From an uncultured Bacilli bacterium (lineage in GTDB: Bacteria > Bacillota_I > Bacilli_A > RF39 > UBA660): 27,134 bases of DNA. Shown here in pieces: positions 16,401-23,586 of this stretch. Each line of letters starts with the position of its first letter. Position 1 is the first letter of the stretch. Under the pieces are notes generated by a model that worked only from the letters and a program-made list of their open reading frames with translations, was not told the DNA's origin and ran no database searches. The DNA lies in assembly GCA_934183155.1 (NCBI GenBank), contig CAKPSB010000010.1, positions 1-27,134 of the forward strand, written 5' to 3'. A program made the translations under genes and the position numbers.

Positions 16401-18062
16401 CTAAGTTTGCCTTCTACAAGCAAGTGTTTGTAACGACCTAAACTTAAGTTCGTTTTTTGTATTCATATCTAAATCTATATCAATATCTGGTGTATTAAAA
16501 TCAAAATAAATAGATAATTTTATATGCTTTCTATCCCCATTTACTTTTTCAACTATAACCTTATCAACTAGTAAATTTACTAAATAAGGTAAGTTTTCTT
16601 TAATATCCAACTTTGCCCTTAAACAAAATTCAATATCATTTAATTTTTTACGCATTTTTTCTTCCTCTAAGTTTTGACTTTCCGAACTATCTATTTGCTT
16701 TTGTAAATTAAATAATTCAGTATTAAATTTATCATTTCGTTTTTTAAATTCAAAGTCATCAATCATACCTTTTAAACTTAAATCTAACAATTTATCTTTT
16801 TGTTTACAGGTTTGTTCTATCTTTCTTTTTATTTCTTCTGTATCTAATTTAATAGTATTATTTTTAACAATATTTTTATATTCTGATAAAACTTGTCCCA
16901 AATAATCTTTTTTATGCTTAATGAAATCACTAAATAAATAAACAAATATTTTATCAAGATAACTTTCCTTTATAATTGGAGATTCACATTTTAAAACTCC
17001 CTCAGTTTTATAAGTTTTACAAACCCATGTTGGATTTAAAGAACGATTTGATCCACCATTGCGAATAAATATACTATTACAATCTTTACAATATAATTTA
17101 GCCGAATACTTATATTTTTTTATGTGTTCCTCAGAATTAAATACATGCCTAGATGGTAATTTTTTTCTTTTCTCATACAAGGCATTTGCTTTATCCCAAA
17201 GTTCTTCTGATACAATAGCAGGAATTCTATCATCTTTTTCTATAATTTGTTCTTCTTTAGGTATTTTTTTCTTTTTATGAGTTTTATAATCTTCAACCTC
17301 AGTAAGTTTAGCCGTATAAAATCCTTTATATCTAGGATTGGAAAGCATTTTAGCAAGTGTTGTTCCTGAATATGGTCTTCCCTTAGAATTTAAATACCCC
17401 ATTTGTGCTAACTCTTCACCAATTTTTTTCAAGCTAATACTACCACTTGCATAAGTAGTAAATAAATACTTTATGATTGAAGCTTCACTTGGGTTAATCT
17501 CATATATTCCATTTTTCTTATAATATCCTGTTAAATTACCACCAATTAATTTTCTATCTTTAATCATTCTATTAATACCAAATTTAACTCTTTCTGATAA
17601 TTTACGAACTTCATCTTGTGCCATACTAGACATAATAGTAAGCCTAAATTCAGCATCTTCTTGAATAGTATTTAGATTATCAGATAAAAAATATACTATA
17701 ACACCTTGTTTCAATAAATATTCTGTATATTTAATACTATCAACTGTATTTCTAGAAAATCTAGAAATTTCTTTTGTTAAGATTAAATCAATTTTTCCTA
17801 AAGTTGCATCTTCAATCATTTTTAAAAAAGAATCACGATTTTTAACAGCTGTTCCACTAATTCCTTCATCGATATAACCACGAGTAAAAATCCAATTAGA
17901 ATTTTCTTTTATCATATCTTCAAAATAATTTTGTTGATTTTCTAACGAATTTAACTGATCATCTTTATCCGTTGAAACGCGGCCATAATAAGCAACTTTT
18001 AAGTTCATATCATAAATCGTTTTCCCTCTTCTTAACTCCTCTCTTACTTTTTTTATTTCCAT
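16401..18062 (-). CDS. Large serine recombinase (site-specific integrase)
   Basis: This 553-residue DNA integrase catalyses strand exchange between short att sites through a 5'-phosphoserine link. The resolvase domain (about 22-165) has YGRVS with nucleophile Ser30 and the Arg motif EISRFSRNTVDS (about 98-109). The recombinase domain (about 175-290) includes a YLNSKGRPYSGTTLAKML helix and NPRYKGFY. A zinc ribbon has C325, C328, C348 and C359. A charged coiled coil (about 400-475), typical of large serine integrases, follows. All catalytic and zinc residues are present, so it looks active. ATG 18062 was chosen because AAAGGTGAT lies just upstream; TTG 18077 is rejected. No terminator is seen before the PBP 3' part, so its transcript may continue into mraY-ftsW. 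Confidence 0.95.
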   Translation of the reverse strand: MEIKKVREELRRGKTIYDMNLKVAYYGRVSTDKDDQLNSLENQQNYFEDMIKENSNWIFTRGYIDEGISGTAVKNRDSFLKMIEDATLGKIDLILTKEISRFSRNTVDSIKYTEYLLKQGVIVYFLSDNLNTIQEDAEFRLTIMSSMAQDEVRKLSERVKFGINRMIKDRKLIGGNLTGYYKKNGIYEINPSEASIIKYLFTTYASGSISLKKIGEELAQMGYLNSKGRPYSGTTLAKMLSNPRYKGFYTAKLTEVEDYKTHKKKKIPKEEQIIEKDDRIPAIVSEELWDKANALYEKRKKLPSRHVFNSEEHIKKYKYSAKLYCKDCNSIFIRNGGSNRSLNPTWVCKTYKTEGVLKCESPIIKESYLDKIFVYLFSDFIKHKKDYLGQVLSEYKNIVKNNTIKLDTEEIKRKIEQTCKQKDKLLDLSLKGMIDDFEFKKRNDKFNTELFNLQKQIDSSESQNLEEEKMRKKLNDIEFCLRAKLDIKENLPYLVNLLVDKVIVEKVNGDRKHIKLSIYFDFNTPDIDIDLDMNTKNELKFRSLQTLACRRQT

Positions 18063-18095
18063 AATATCACCTTTCAATTGACTTAAAATATCAAA

Positions 18096-18293
18096 CTATT
18101 TTATAAACAAGCACTCACTTTTAATTTTATTAAGCCTTGATATAATAAAACTCTCCATTTCATTATATATCCTCAAATCAATAACTCCATCATCATATAA
18201 TTTCTTATTAACAATTAATCTATACTCCAACAATTTATATTCAAAAGGTAATTTTTTAGTACTAAATTTTATATCTATATCACTATTAATCAT
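18096..18293 (-). CDS. Small SHOCT-like protein before the recombinase
   Basis: This 65-residue protein starts at ATG 18293 behind AGGTGGGGG (GTG 18305 would sit inside that site). The C-terminal half (LLEYRLIVNKKLYDDGVIDL, then EMESFIISRL) has the short two-helix SHOCT pattern of leucines around a LYDDGVID turn. Small SHOCT-type proteins are known neighbours of serine recombinases in Bacillota elements. It lies 33 bp before the recombinase in the same operon. A role as recombination directionality factor or recombinase cofactor is inference from position and size only. Confidence 0.65.
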   Translation of the reverse strand: MINSDIDIKFSTKKLPFEYKLLEYRLIVNKKLYDDGVIDLRIYNEMESFIISRLNKIKSECLFIK

Positions 18294-18320
18294 AAATACC
18301 CCCACCTAATTTTATTCATA

Positions 18321-18349
18321 ATCATATAAATTTATACAAAACATATAAA
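18321..18349 (-). promoter_or_regulatory. Possible promoter of the SHOCT-recombinase operon
   Basis: On the minus strand, -35 TTTATA (18349-18344) and -10 TATGAT (18326-18321) are 17 bp apart, after the terminator of the preceding gene and 27 bp before the ATG. The -35 is weak and the region is AT-rich, so chance is possible. Confidence 0.35.
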
Positions 18350-18361
18350 GAACTTAATACA

Positions 18362-18396
18362 AACAAAAAAACATTAGCTTTTTTATCTAATGTTTT
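18362..18396 (-). terminator. Intrinsic terminator of the DUF5305-like gene
   Basis: A minus-strand hairpin with stem AACATTAG/CTAATGTT (extended by A-T pairs) and 9-nt loop is followed by a T run. It separates the cargo transcript from the recombinase operon. Confidence 0.75.
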
Positions 18397-18431
18397 CAAT
18401 AAAAATTGTTTTGAATTTATTCTAATATTTT

Positions 18432-19550
18432 TTACATATCAGCAGCCTTTAAAGTCAATAAATATAAATTATTATCTTTTAATATATATAAATGACATTT
18501 TTGATGTGATGTTACATTATAATACATAATCGGTAAACGAAGATTATCCCTAACATCTAAAAGTTCAGCAAATTTTTTAATTACAATAACATTATAATCA
18601 CTAAGATTTGGCAAAGAAGAAGTCTCAACAATAAGCCTATCATATTCTTTTAAAATCTTACTAATATATTTATCATAATCACTTTTCTTTATAAATCTTT
18701 TACCAAATAATCTCAAATATCTAATAATAAATAAAATAGAAAAAATTACACAAACAATTCCCAATACTAAATAAATAATATTAGTAAGCGAATAAACATA
18801 TTTAATAAATTTTTGATTATTATTATTAGTAGTAGTACTTGAATTTATTTTTACACTAATTGACTTTTGAGAAAGTGGAATATTAATAGTAGTAGTACTT
18901 GGATTTAAATAAACTTCACTTGATTTATTATAAACAACAAAAGAAACGTTCAAAGAACTCTTAACATCAACACCATATTGTGATTTAAACTCATTAGCTA
19001 TATTATTATAATAATCATAGTCTATATCAACATTCCGATCAATAATATTATAATTTGAAGTCTCACCTTTAACTTTAGTTAATGGTACTAAAACATAAGA
19101 CTTTTTAAAATATGTTGTTAAATCTTCACTATTTGAAATTACCAAATCAGCCTTAACCTCATATTTGGAATCTAAATTAACTTCTTTATTTGCCTTAAAA
19201 TTATATTGAAAAGTTAAAGGAATACTTTTAATTAGACTAGCTACATAAGACATATCTTTATCAATACAAGAACTCTCATAAAAAGTATTTTCTTTTAAAC
19301 AAATTTTATAATCAATTGTCCCATTTTCATGATAAGTCACATTTTCTTCTTTTATAACATCCATTGAATTACAAATAAGAATAATGCTTAAAACAAGAAA
19401 AAATATACACAATAATCCACTCATTATCAAACGAAAATTATATGAAAAATATATTTTCCGTTTTACCTTAGAATTGAACAACTCTTCTTCATTTATACAT
19501 TTAGAATTTGAATCATTTTTTTTAATTTTACCACTAGAGTTTTTTGCCAT
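18432..19550 (-). CDS. Two-membrane-segment protein resembling DUF5305
   Basis: This 372-residue protein starts at ATG 19550 behind a strong AAGGAGG site; ATG 19574 lacks one. Residues 1-38 are charged and cytoplasmic. A membrane helix (about 40-62) and an extracytoplasmic beta-rich domain (about 65-255; repeated Asn/Ser/Thr, with TTTINIPLSQKSISVKI) follow. A second helix (about 263-285) leads to a cytoplasmic C-terminal domain with VIVIKKFAELLDVRDNL and PIMYY. This topology and the C-terminal signature resemble DUF5305 proteins, which are often found beside TasA-like proteins and SipW-type signal peptidases. No signal peptidase is in this element. It is probably a membrane partner for secretion or assembly of the TasA-like protein, which is inference. 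Confidence 0.65.
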   Translation of the reverse strand: MAKNSSGKIKKNDSNSKCINEEELFNSKVKRKIYFSYNFRLIMSGLLCIFFLVLSIILICNSMDVIKEENVTYHENGTIDYKICLKENTFYESSCIDKDMSYVASLIKSIPLTFQYNFKANKEVNLDSKYEVKADLVISNSEDLTTYFKKSYVLVPLTKVKGETSNYNIIDRNVDIDYDYYNNIANEFKSQYGVDVKSSLNVSFVVYNKSSEVYLNPSTTTINIPLSQKSISVKINSSTTTNNNNQKFIKYVYSLTNIIYLVLGIVCVIFSILFIIRYLRLFGKRFIKKSDYDKYISKILKEYDRLIVETSSLPNLSDYNVIVIKKFAELLDVRDNLRLPIMYYNVTSHQKCHLYILKDNNLYLLTLKAADM

Positions 19551-19655
19551 ATTTACCTCCTTACTATACTTCAAATTAATAATTAATATTTACTTTTTAA
19601 AACATAAATAATCACATCAAAGTTGATTTTCTATTTATTATTACCTTTAATATAC

Positions 19656-19664
19656 ATTATAACA
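19656..19664 (-). promoter_or_regulatory. Extended -10 promoter of the DUF5305-like gene
   Basis: TGT-TATAAT on the minus strand is a perfect -10 (19661-19656) with the TGn extension. No good -35 is seen. It would give a leader of about 100 nt before ATG 19550. Nothing else is seen in the AT-rich gap 19551-19750. Confidence 0.5.
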
Positions 19665-19750
19665 CTTTTATAATTTTTAAATAAATATAATATTCTTATA
19701 ATTAATAAATTTTTAACAACAAATAAAATGACTATAAAACAATTAATAAA

Positions 19751-19777
19751 AAATGAAAGACACAGTTTTACTGTGTC
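19751..19777 (-). terminator. Intrinsic terminator of the TasA-like gene
   Basis: A minus-strand hairpin GACACAG/CTGTGTC with a 5-nt loop (19777-19759) is followed by TTTCATTTTTT. It ends the TasA-like transcript 8 bp after the stop. Confidence 0.8.
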
Positions 19778-19784
19778 ATAAACA

Positions 19785-20438
19785 TTAATCAACCGAACTA
19801 TAATTTAATGTTATATCACCAAACGAAACAGTAAAATCGCCATCTGCTCTATCTGCATCAGCTTGATATTCAATAGTAATAGTAACAGGCTCACTTGTTG
19901 ATTTTAATAAAGAGTGATTAACTATACTAGCAACACTACCACTTGCTTCTGCTTCATTTCCGACCTTTACTTTAACAGAAATTCCATTACATGCTTTTTG
20001 AACTAAAGCATCAGTCGTACCACTTAAAGCAGTACAAACCTTATTAGAAGTTTGATCAACTACATTACTATAAACAATGCTCTTCAAATAAGCATCTAAT
20101 TGTCCTTTGTTAAATGCATAAAACTTATAAACCGCTTTTTGACCTGGTTCTGTAAACGTTACTTTTAAATTAGAAACAGTTGGATCAGCTGTATTATCAA
20201 TAGTTGCCGGTGTTGTAATTAAAGTACTTGGTGTGGCAGCAGCAGCAATATCCTCTGTAGCAACCTCTTTATCCGAACTAGAAAAATCAACATTAAATGA
20301 ATTTTTATCTGGATTTACAGAAGCCGATGATTGAATCTTCAAAGAATTTGAAAAAGCCGCAAAGCCAATAGACAATCCCACAACTCCAATAACTAATGCC
20401 AAAACAGCAATAACTTGTACACTCCTATTTTTTTCCAT
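19785..20438 (-). CDS. TasA/camelysin-like secreted protein (SipW-dependent-type signal)
   Basis: This 217-residue protein has a short basic N-terminus, then a long Val/Ala/Gly hydrophobic stretch (about 8-30) ending GFAAFSNSL, like the SipW-dependent signal peptides of TasA and CalY. The mature part is Ser/Thr/Ala-rich, predicted as beta sandwich (for example VSNLKVTFTEPGQKAVYKFY and a final DFTVSFGDITLNY), with one Cys pair (VCTALSG and KACNG) that could form a disulphide. TasA proteins form extracellular fibres in biofilm matrix and spore coats. GGAGGG precedes ATG. Upstream (20439-20565) weak promoter hexamers exist, none convincing; read-through from the pbp 5' part is possible because no terminator is seen there. 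Confidence 0.72.
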   Translation of the reverse strand: MEKNRSVQVIAVLALVIGVVGLSIGFAAFSNSLKIQSSASVNPDKNSFNVDFSSSDKEVATEDIAAAATPSTLITTPATIDNTADPTVSNLKVTFTEPGQKAVYKFYAFNKGQLDAYLKSIVYSNVVDQTSNKVCTALSGTTDALVQKACNGISVKVKVGNEAEASGSVASIVNHSLLKSTSEPVTITIEYQADADRADGDFTVSFGDITLNYSSVD

Positions 20439-20565
20439 TAACTTTCCCTCCTACTATAAACATAGTACCATATAATATCAACAAATTCAATCAAAATTAA
20501 TTTATTTTATAAAAATAATAATTTAAAAATAGTTTCAATTTATATACACCACTTTATTTTTATCA

Positions 20566-21645
20566 CTACATTATATATGTTCCTATATTTACTCCAAGAT
20601 TGCATGAATTTTCAACAACTTGTCTAAACGTTTCTTTCCCATGACCACCATGTTTCCAACAATGTAAAGTTGCATTTTCAACCTTTATACTCCCTTTATC
20701 ATAAAATATATCTTTGTCCAAATCAACAATATTTTCCTCTAAAGAAGAAGCTAAAGTAATTATTTTGAAAGTAGAACCAGGTTCATATGTTGCCCACACC
20801 GGTAAATTTCTATTAATATCTTCTAACGAATATTTCTTATAATCTTTAGGTGAAAAATTAGGCCTTGCAGAAATAGCTAAAATTTCTCCATTATTAGGAT
20901 CCATAACAAGCCCTATTGCCCTATCTGGTGAATATTTAGTAACCGCATTACTAAGTTCTCTTTCCAAAGATGCTTGAATATCATTATTAATAGTTAACGT
21001 TATATTCATTCCATTTTGAGGCTGCTCATACACTTCACTTAATTTAAGTTTATTGCCCTTTGCATCACTAAAATACTTAATAGCACCATCTGAACCAGTT
21101 AAAAATCTATCATAAGTAAGTTCAATACCACTTAACCCCTGATTATCAATACCAGTAAAACCTAACGTATGAGCCATATAACTATCATAAGGATATATTC
21201 TTTGCGACTCTTTTACTAAATAAACCCCATCTAATTTTAAGCCTCGTATTTTATCAGCAATTTCATAAGAAAGTCTTCTACCAAAAGGATGAACCCTCTC
21301 AATTGAAGTTTTTTTATTAACATGCCTATACATTTCCTCATAACTAACATTTAATATAGAAGAAAGCTTAAGACTAACTAATTTTTTATCCTTTATTTGA
21401 TTAGGAATTAATATAAGCGAAGCCGTAGTTACATTGTCCGCCAACACAACACCACTGCGATCATAAATAAGGCCTCTATCCGCTTTTATTGGTAAATTTC
21501 TACTCCATAATCTACTTGCATATTTATTCAATTTCTTATAATCAAAAACTTGAATATAAAATACCCTTAAAATTATAATCACAAATAAAATAAATAATAT
21601 AACTAAAACCAGCTTCATTCTTTTGTGTATATTTTTAAAAAACAT
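20566..21645 (-). pseudogene. Class B penicillin-binding protein, 5' part of a gene split by insertion
   Basis: This is FtsI/PBP2B/SpoVD type. It has an N-terminal cytoplasmic tail, a membrane anchor (about 11-33), a dimerisation domain (DRGLIYDRSGVVLADN at 56-71), and the start of the transpeptidase with catalytic STFK (S291-K294) and SCN (S347-N349). Native coding ends at the core (20598). Ten foreign codons from the element follow, then TAG at 20568-20566, so the KTG triad and PASTA domain are lost. The family makes septal (FtsI) or spore cortex (SpoVD) cross-links with a SEDS partner, here ftsW in the same cluster. The start has GGTGAT. As it stands it is an inactive, membrane-anchored stub unless the element is excised. 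Confidence 0.93.
20579..20603. other. Right attachment site: element arm plus core
   Basis: A 19-bp element arm (20579-20597) is followed by core GATTGC (20598-20603); host PBP sequence begins at 20604. Joined to the left arm through one core it makes a 44-bp dyad (14 of 19 paired). The host-side 19-bp arms pair at only 6 of 19. Confidence 0.8.
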
Positions 21646-21821
21646 ATAATCACCATTTAATCATATGTTTTAAGCAAATAAGCTTTTACAAAAATGTGGA
21701 TTTTTTGAGCAAATAAGCAATTTAACAAAATTACTCATACTTGCAAGAAAAAAAACAAAATGATAAACTACCATGTAGTTATTATCAATGAATAACATAA
21801 AATGAAATAGGAGTTGATTAA
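21646..21821. promoter_or_regulatory. Divergent pbp/murE control region
   Basis: This 176-bp gap between divergent cell-wall genes contains an 11-bp direct repeat AGCAAATAAGC (21673-21683 and 21708-21718). It also has TGTGGATTT, a degenerate DnaA box (21695-21703), and a perfect 6-bp inverted repeat AACTAC-CAT-GTAGTT (21766-21780). A weak plus-strand promoter for murE, TTGCAA-17-TAAACT, ends at the inverted repeat (-10 at 21764-21769). A -10-like TATGAT lies just before pbp on the minus strand. The murE ribosome site AGGAG is 8 bp before ATG. Operator roles are inferred. Confidence 0.45.
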
Positions 21822-23192
21822 ATGTTTAAATATGAAACAAATTCAAAATTAATAAAACCAGGCCAAACATTTGTCGCCATTAAAGGATACACCGTTGATG
21901 GACATGATTATATAGAAAGTGCCATAAAAAATGGTGCAACTGCAATAATAGCCGAAAAAGAAGTAAACTGTAGTGTTCCTGTAACCGTTGTAAAAAATTC
22001 CGCAGAATATTATCAAAAATTACTTGTTAAAGAATATAAAGACGAATTCAAAAATTTAAAATTAATAGGAATCACTGGAACAAACGGAAAAACAACAAGT
22101 GCTTATCTAACTTATCAAATGCTTAACTTATTAGGAAAAAAAGCTGCCTACATTGGTACCATTGGATTCATGTATGACAATGTTCACAAAGAACTTCCAA
22201 ATACCTCACCAGAAATTTTAACAATATATAAATTACTTATGGAAGCTAAAAAAAATCAATGTGAATACGTTGTTATGGAAGTAAGTAATTTTGCTTTGGA
22301 CTTAAAAAGAATTGAAGGACTACAATATATAGCCGCTTCATTTACCAATCTAACAGAAGATCATCTAGATTACCATAAAACAATGGAAAACTATATGAAT
22401 GCCAAATTAAAATTAACAAATTATATTAAAAAAGATGGCGTTTTAACCGTTAACATTGATGACGAAGTTAGTCAAAAATTCATTGAAAAATTTAAAAATA
22501 CCAAAACATATGGTTATAAACAAGCTGATTATCAAATTATAAAAGATGATATTCATCCAGACCATACAAACATTGATTTCAAAATTTATAATAAAGACTA
22601 TACCGTTACAACTAATTTAACAAGTAAATTTAATATATATAATTATTTTACAATGTTTTCTATGCTTCATGAATTAGGATTTACCGCTGAAGAACTTATC
22701 GAAAAAACAAAAAAACTAAAAGCACCAAAAGGTAGATGTGAAACCTATAAAGTAAAAGATGGTTTTGCCGTTGTTGATTATGCTCACACGCCAGATGCTG
22801 TCTTAAAAGTTGTTACAGCTTATAAAGAACTTGCAAAAGGAAAAATTATCACTATAATTGGTTGTGGTGGCGATAGAGATCCCCTTAAAAGACCAATAAT
22901 GGGTGAAATAGCTTCTCATTACAGTGATTATGTAATATTCACCAATGATAATCCACGAACAGAAGACCCAAATAAAATAATGGAAGATATTTTAAAAGGC
23001 GTTAAAAAAGAAAATTATGAAGTATGTCTAGATAGAAAAAAAGCAATCGAAAAAGCCCTTAATATGATAAAAAAAGATGACATTGTTTTATTACTTGGCA
23101 AAGGCCATGAAAACTATCAAATACTAGGACACACAAAAGTTCATTTAGATGATAGTGAAGAAATAGAAAAATATAACAAAAAAAGCGAATAA
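21822..23192 (+). CDS. murE: UDP-MurNAc-tripeptide synthetase MurE (meso-DAP type)
   Basis: This 456-residue cytoplasmic Mur ligase adds the third amino acid to the peptidoglycan stem using ATP. The P-loop GITGTNGKTT is at 83-92, and MEVSNFALDLKRI (152-164) stands where most MurE proteins have MEVSSHAL. LTEDHLDYH is near 177-185, YAHTPDA at 320-326, and the substrate-selecting DNPR at 376-379. DNPR indicates meso-diaminopimelate over lysine. The N-terminus lacks about 20-25 residues of a usual MurE. It is transcribed away from the PBP gene; in many Bacillota murE follows pbp on the same strand, so the dcw cluster is rearranged here. Confidence 0.93.
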   Translation: MFKYETNSKLIKPGQTFVAIKGYTVDGHDYIESAIKNGATAIIAEKEVNCSVPVTVVKNSAEYYQKLLVKEYKDEFKNLKLIGITGTNGKTTSAYLTYQMLNLLGKKAAYIGTIGFMYDNVHKELPNTSPEILTIYKLLMEAKKNQCEYVVMEVSNFALDLKRIEGLQYIAASFTNLTEDHLDYHKTMENYMNAKLKLTNYIKKDGVLTVNIDDEVSQKFIEKFKNTKTYGYKQADYQIIKDDIHPDHTNIDFKIYNKDYTVTTNLTSKFNIYNYFTMFSMLHELGFTAEELIEKTKKLKAPKGRCETYKVKDGFAVVDYAHTPDAVLKVVTAYKELAKGKIITIIGCGGDRDPLKRPIMGEIASHYSDYVIFTNDNPRTEDPNKIMEDILKGVKKENYEVCLDRKKAIEKALNMIKKDDIVLLLGKGHENYQILGHTKVHLDDSEEIEKYNKKSE

Positions 23193-23203
23193 AATCGCTT
23201 TTT
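23178..23203. terminator. Bidirectional terminator between murE and the DUF2752 gene
   Basis: An AAAAGCGA/TCGCTTTT stem with 6-nt loop is flanked by A and T runs on both sides, so it serves both converging transcripts. It includes the murE stop codon and touches the stop codon of the opposite gene. Confidence 0.8.
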
Positions 23204-23564
23204 ATATTTCTGTTGGAGCTAAAAAAGAAAACAATGGAATATTTCTTAAAATGCCATAAATAATCAAAATAATAACAATTATATACCAAACAACATTTGG
23301 TATTTTTTTATACAAAGAATGATCTTTTCTAATTAAATAATCAAAATAAAGAAGCATTCCAAAAGGCAGCATAATAAATAATAACGGATTATATCTAAAA
23401 GCCTGGTAAAAATCAAAAGTAATAATAGAATATAACATTCTTGTAATACCACACCCAGGACAATAAAAACCAAATATCTTTTTAATAAAGCAAAACAAAT
23501 AAAAATGAAAATAGTGGCCTAATAATAAATATAAAATTAACAATATCAAAAATATTATAAACAT
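23202..23564 (-). CDS. DUF2752 small membrane protein
   Basis: This 120-residue protein has about three or four hydrophobic helices and the DUF2752 signature CPGCGITRM (about 35-43), followed by AFRYNPLLF (about 55-63). Function is unknown; the conserved Cys pair may bind metal or a cofactor. It lies just after a DUF4234 gene, a common pairing in Bacillota. No clear ribosome site is seen, and a terminator-like hairpin lies just before its start, so expression may depend on read-through. Confidence 0.8.
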   Translation of the reverse strand: MFIIFLILLILYLLLGHYFHFYLFCFIKKIFGFYCPGCGITRMLYSIITFDFYQAFRYNPLLFIMLPFGMLLYFDYLIRKDHSLYKKIPNVVWYIIVIILIIYGILRNIPLFSFLAPTEI

Positions 23565-23570
23565 AAGAAA

Positions 23571-23586
23571 AAAAGCTAAAAGCTTT
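23571..23586 (-). terminator. Possible terminator or attenuator between the DUF4234 and DUF2752 genes
   Basis: A minus-strand hairpin AAAGCT/AGCTTT with a 3-nt loop is followed by seven T directly before the DUF2752 ATG. It covers the DUF4234 stop codon. The stem is short, so partial termination is more likely than full. Confidence 0.45.

Larger units (their letters stand above)
16366..20603 (-). mobile_element. 4,232-bp serine-integrase element inserted in a PBP gene
   Basis: Both ends carry GATTGC (16366-16371 and 20598-20603); the unit between them, counting one core, is 4,232 bp. Everything inside is absent from a normal PBP gene. Four genes, all on the minus strand, are ordered TasA-like protein, DUF5305-like protein, SHOCT-like protein and large serine recombinase, with the recombinase next to the left end. 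There are no replication, conjugation or phage structural genes, so it is a small non-self-transmissible or developmental-type element. Host flanks have no other duplication, consistent with conservative serine recombination and not a transposon. Confidence 0.9.

Noticed and set aside
19785..20438. TasA-like protein as a third pseudopilin
   Set aside because: It lacks the Gly-Phe-Thr-Leu-x-Glu prepilin motif; the signal and beta-rich body fit SipW-dependent proteins better.
16366..20603. Element as an IS or DDE transposon
   Set aside because: No DDE transposase, no terminal inverted repeats at host borders, and no target duplication beyond the 6-bp shared core; a complete large serine recombinase is present.
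15509..21645. PBP halves as two separate genes or a simple frameshift
   Set aside because: The 3' half has no credible start, the halves complement exactly at the SxN motif, and a 4.2-kb gene set with shared junction bases lies between them.
23059..23289. Minus-strand frame over the end of murE
   Set aside because: Low-complexity antisense frame across a terminator with no ribosome site; shadow of murE and the DUF2752 gene.
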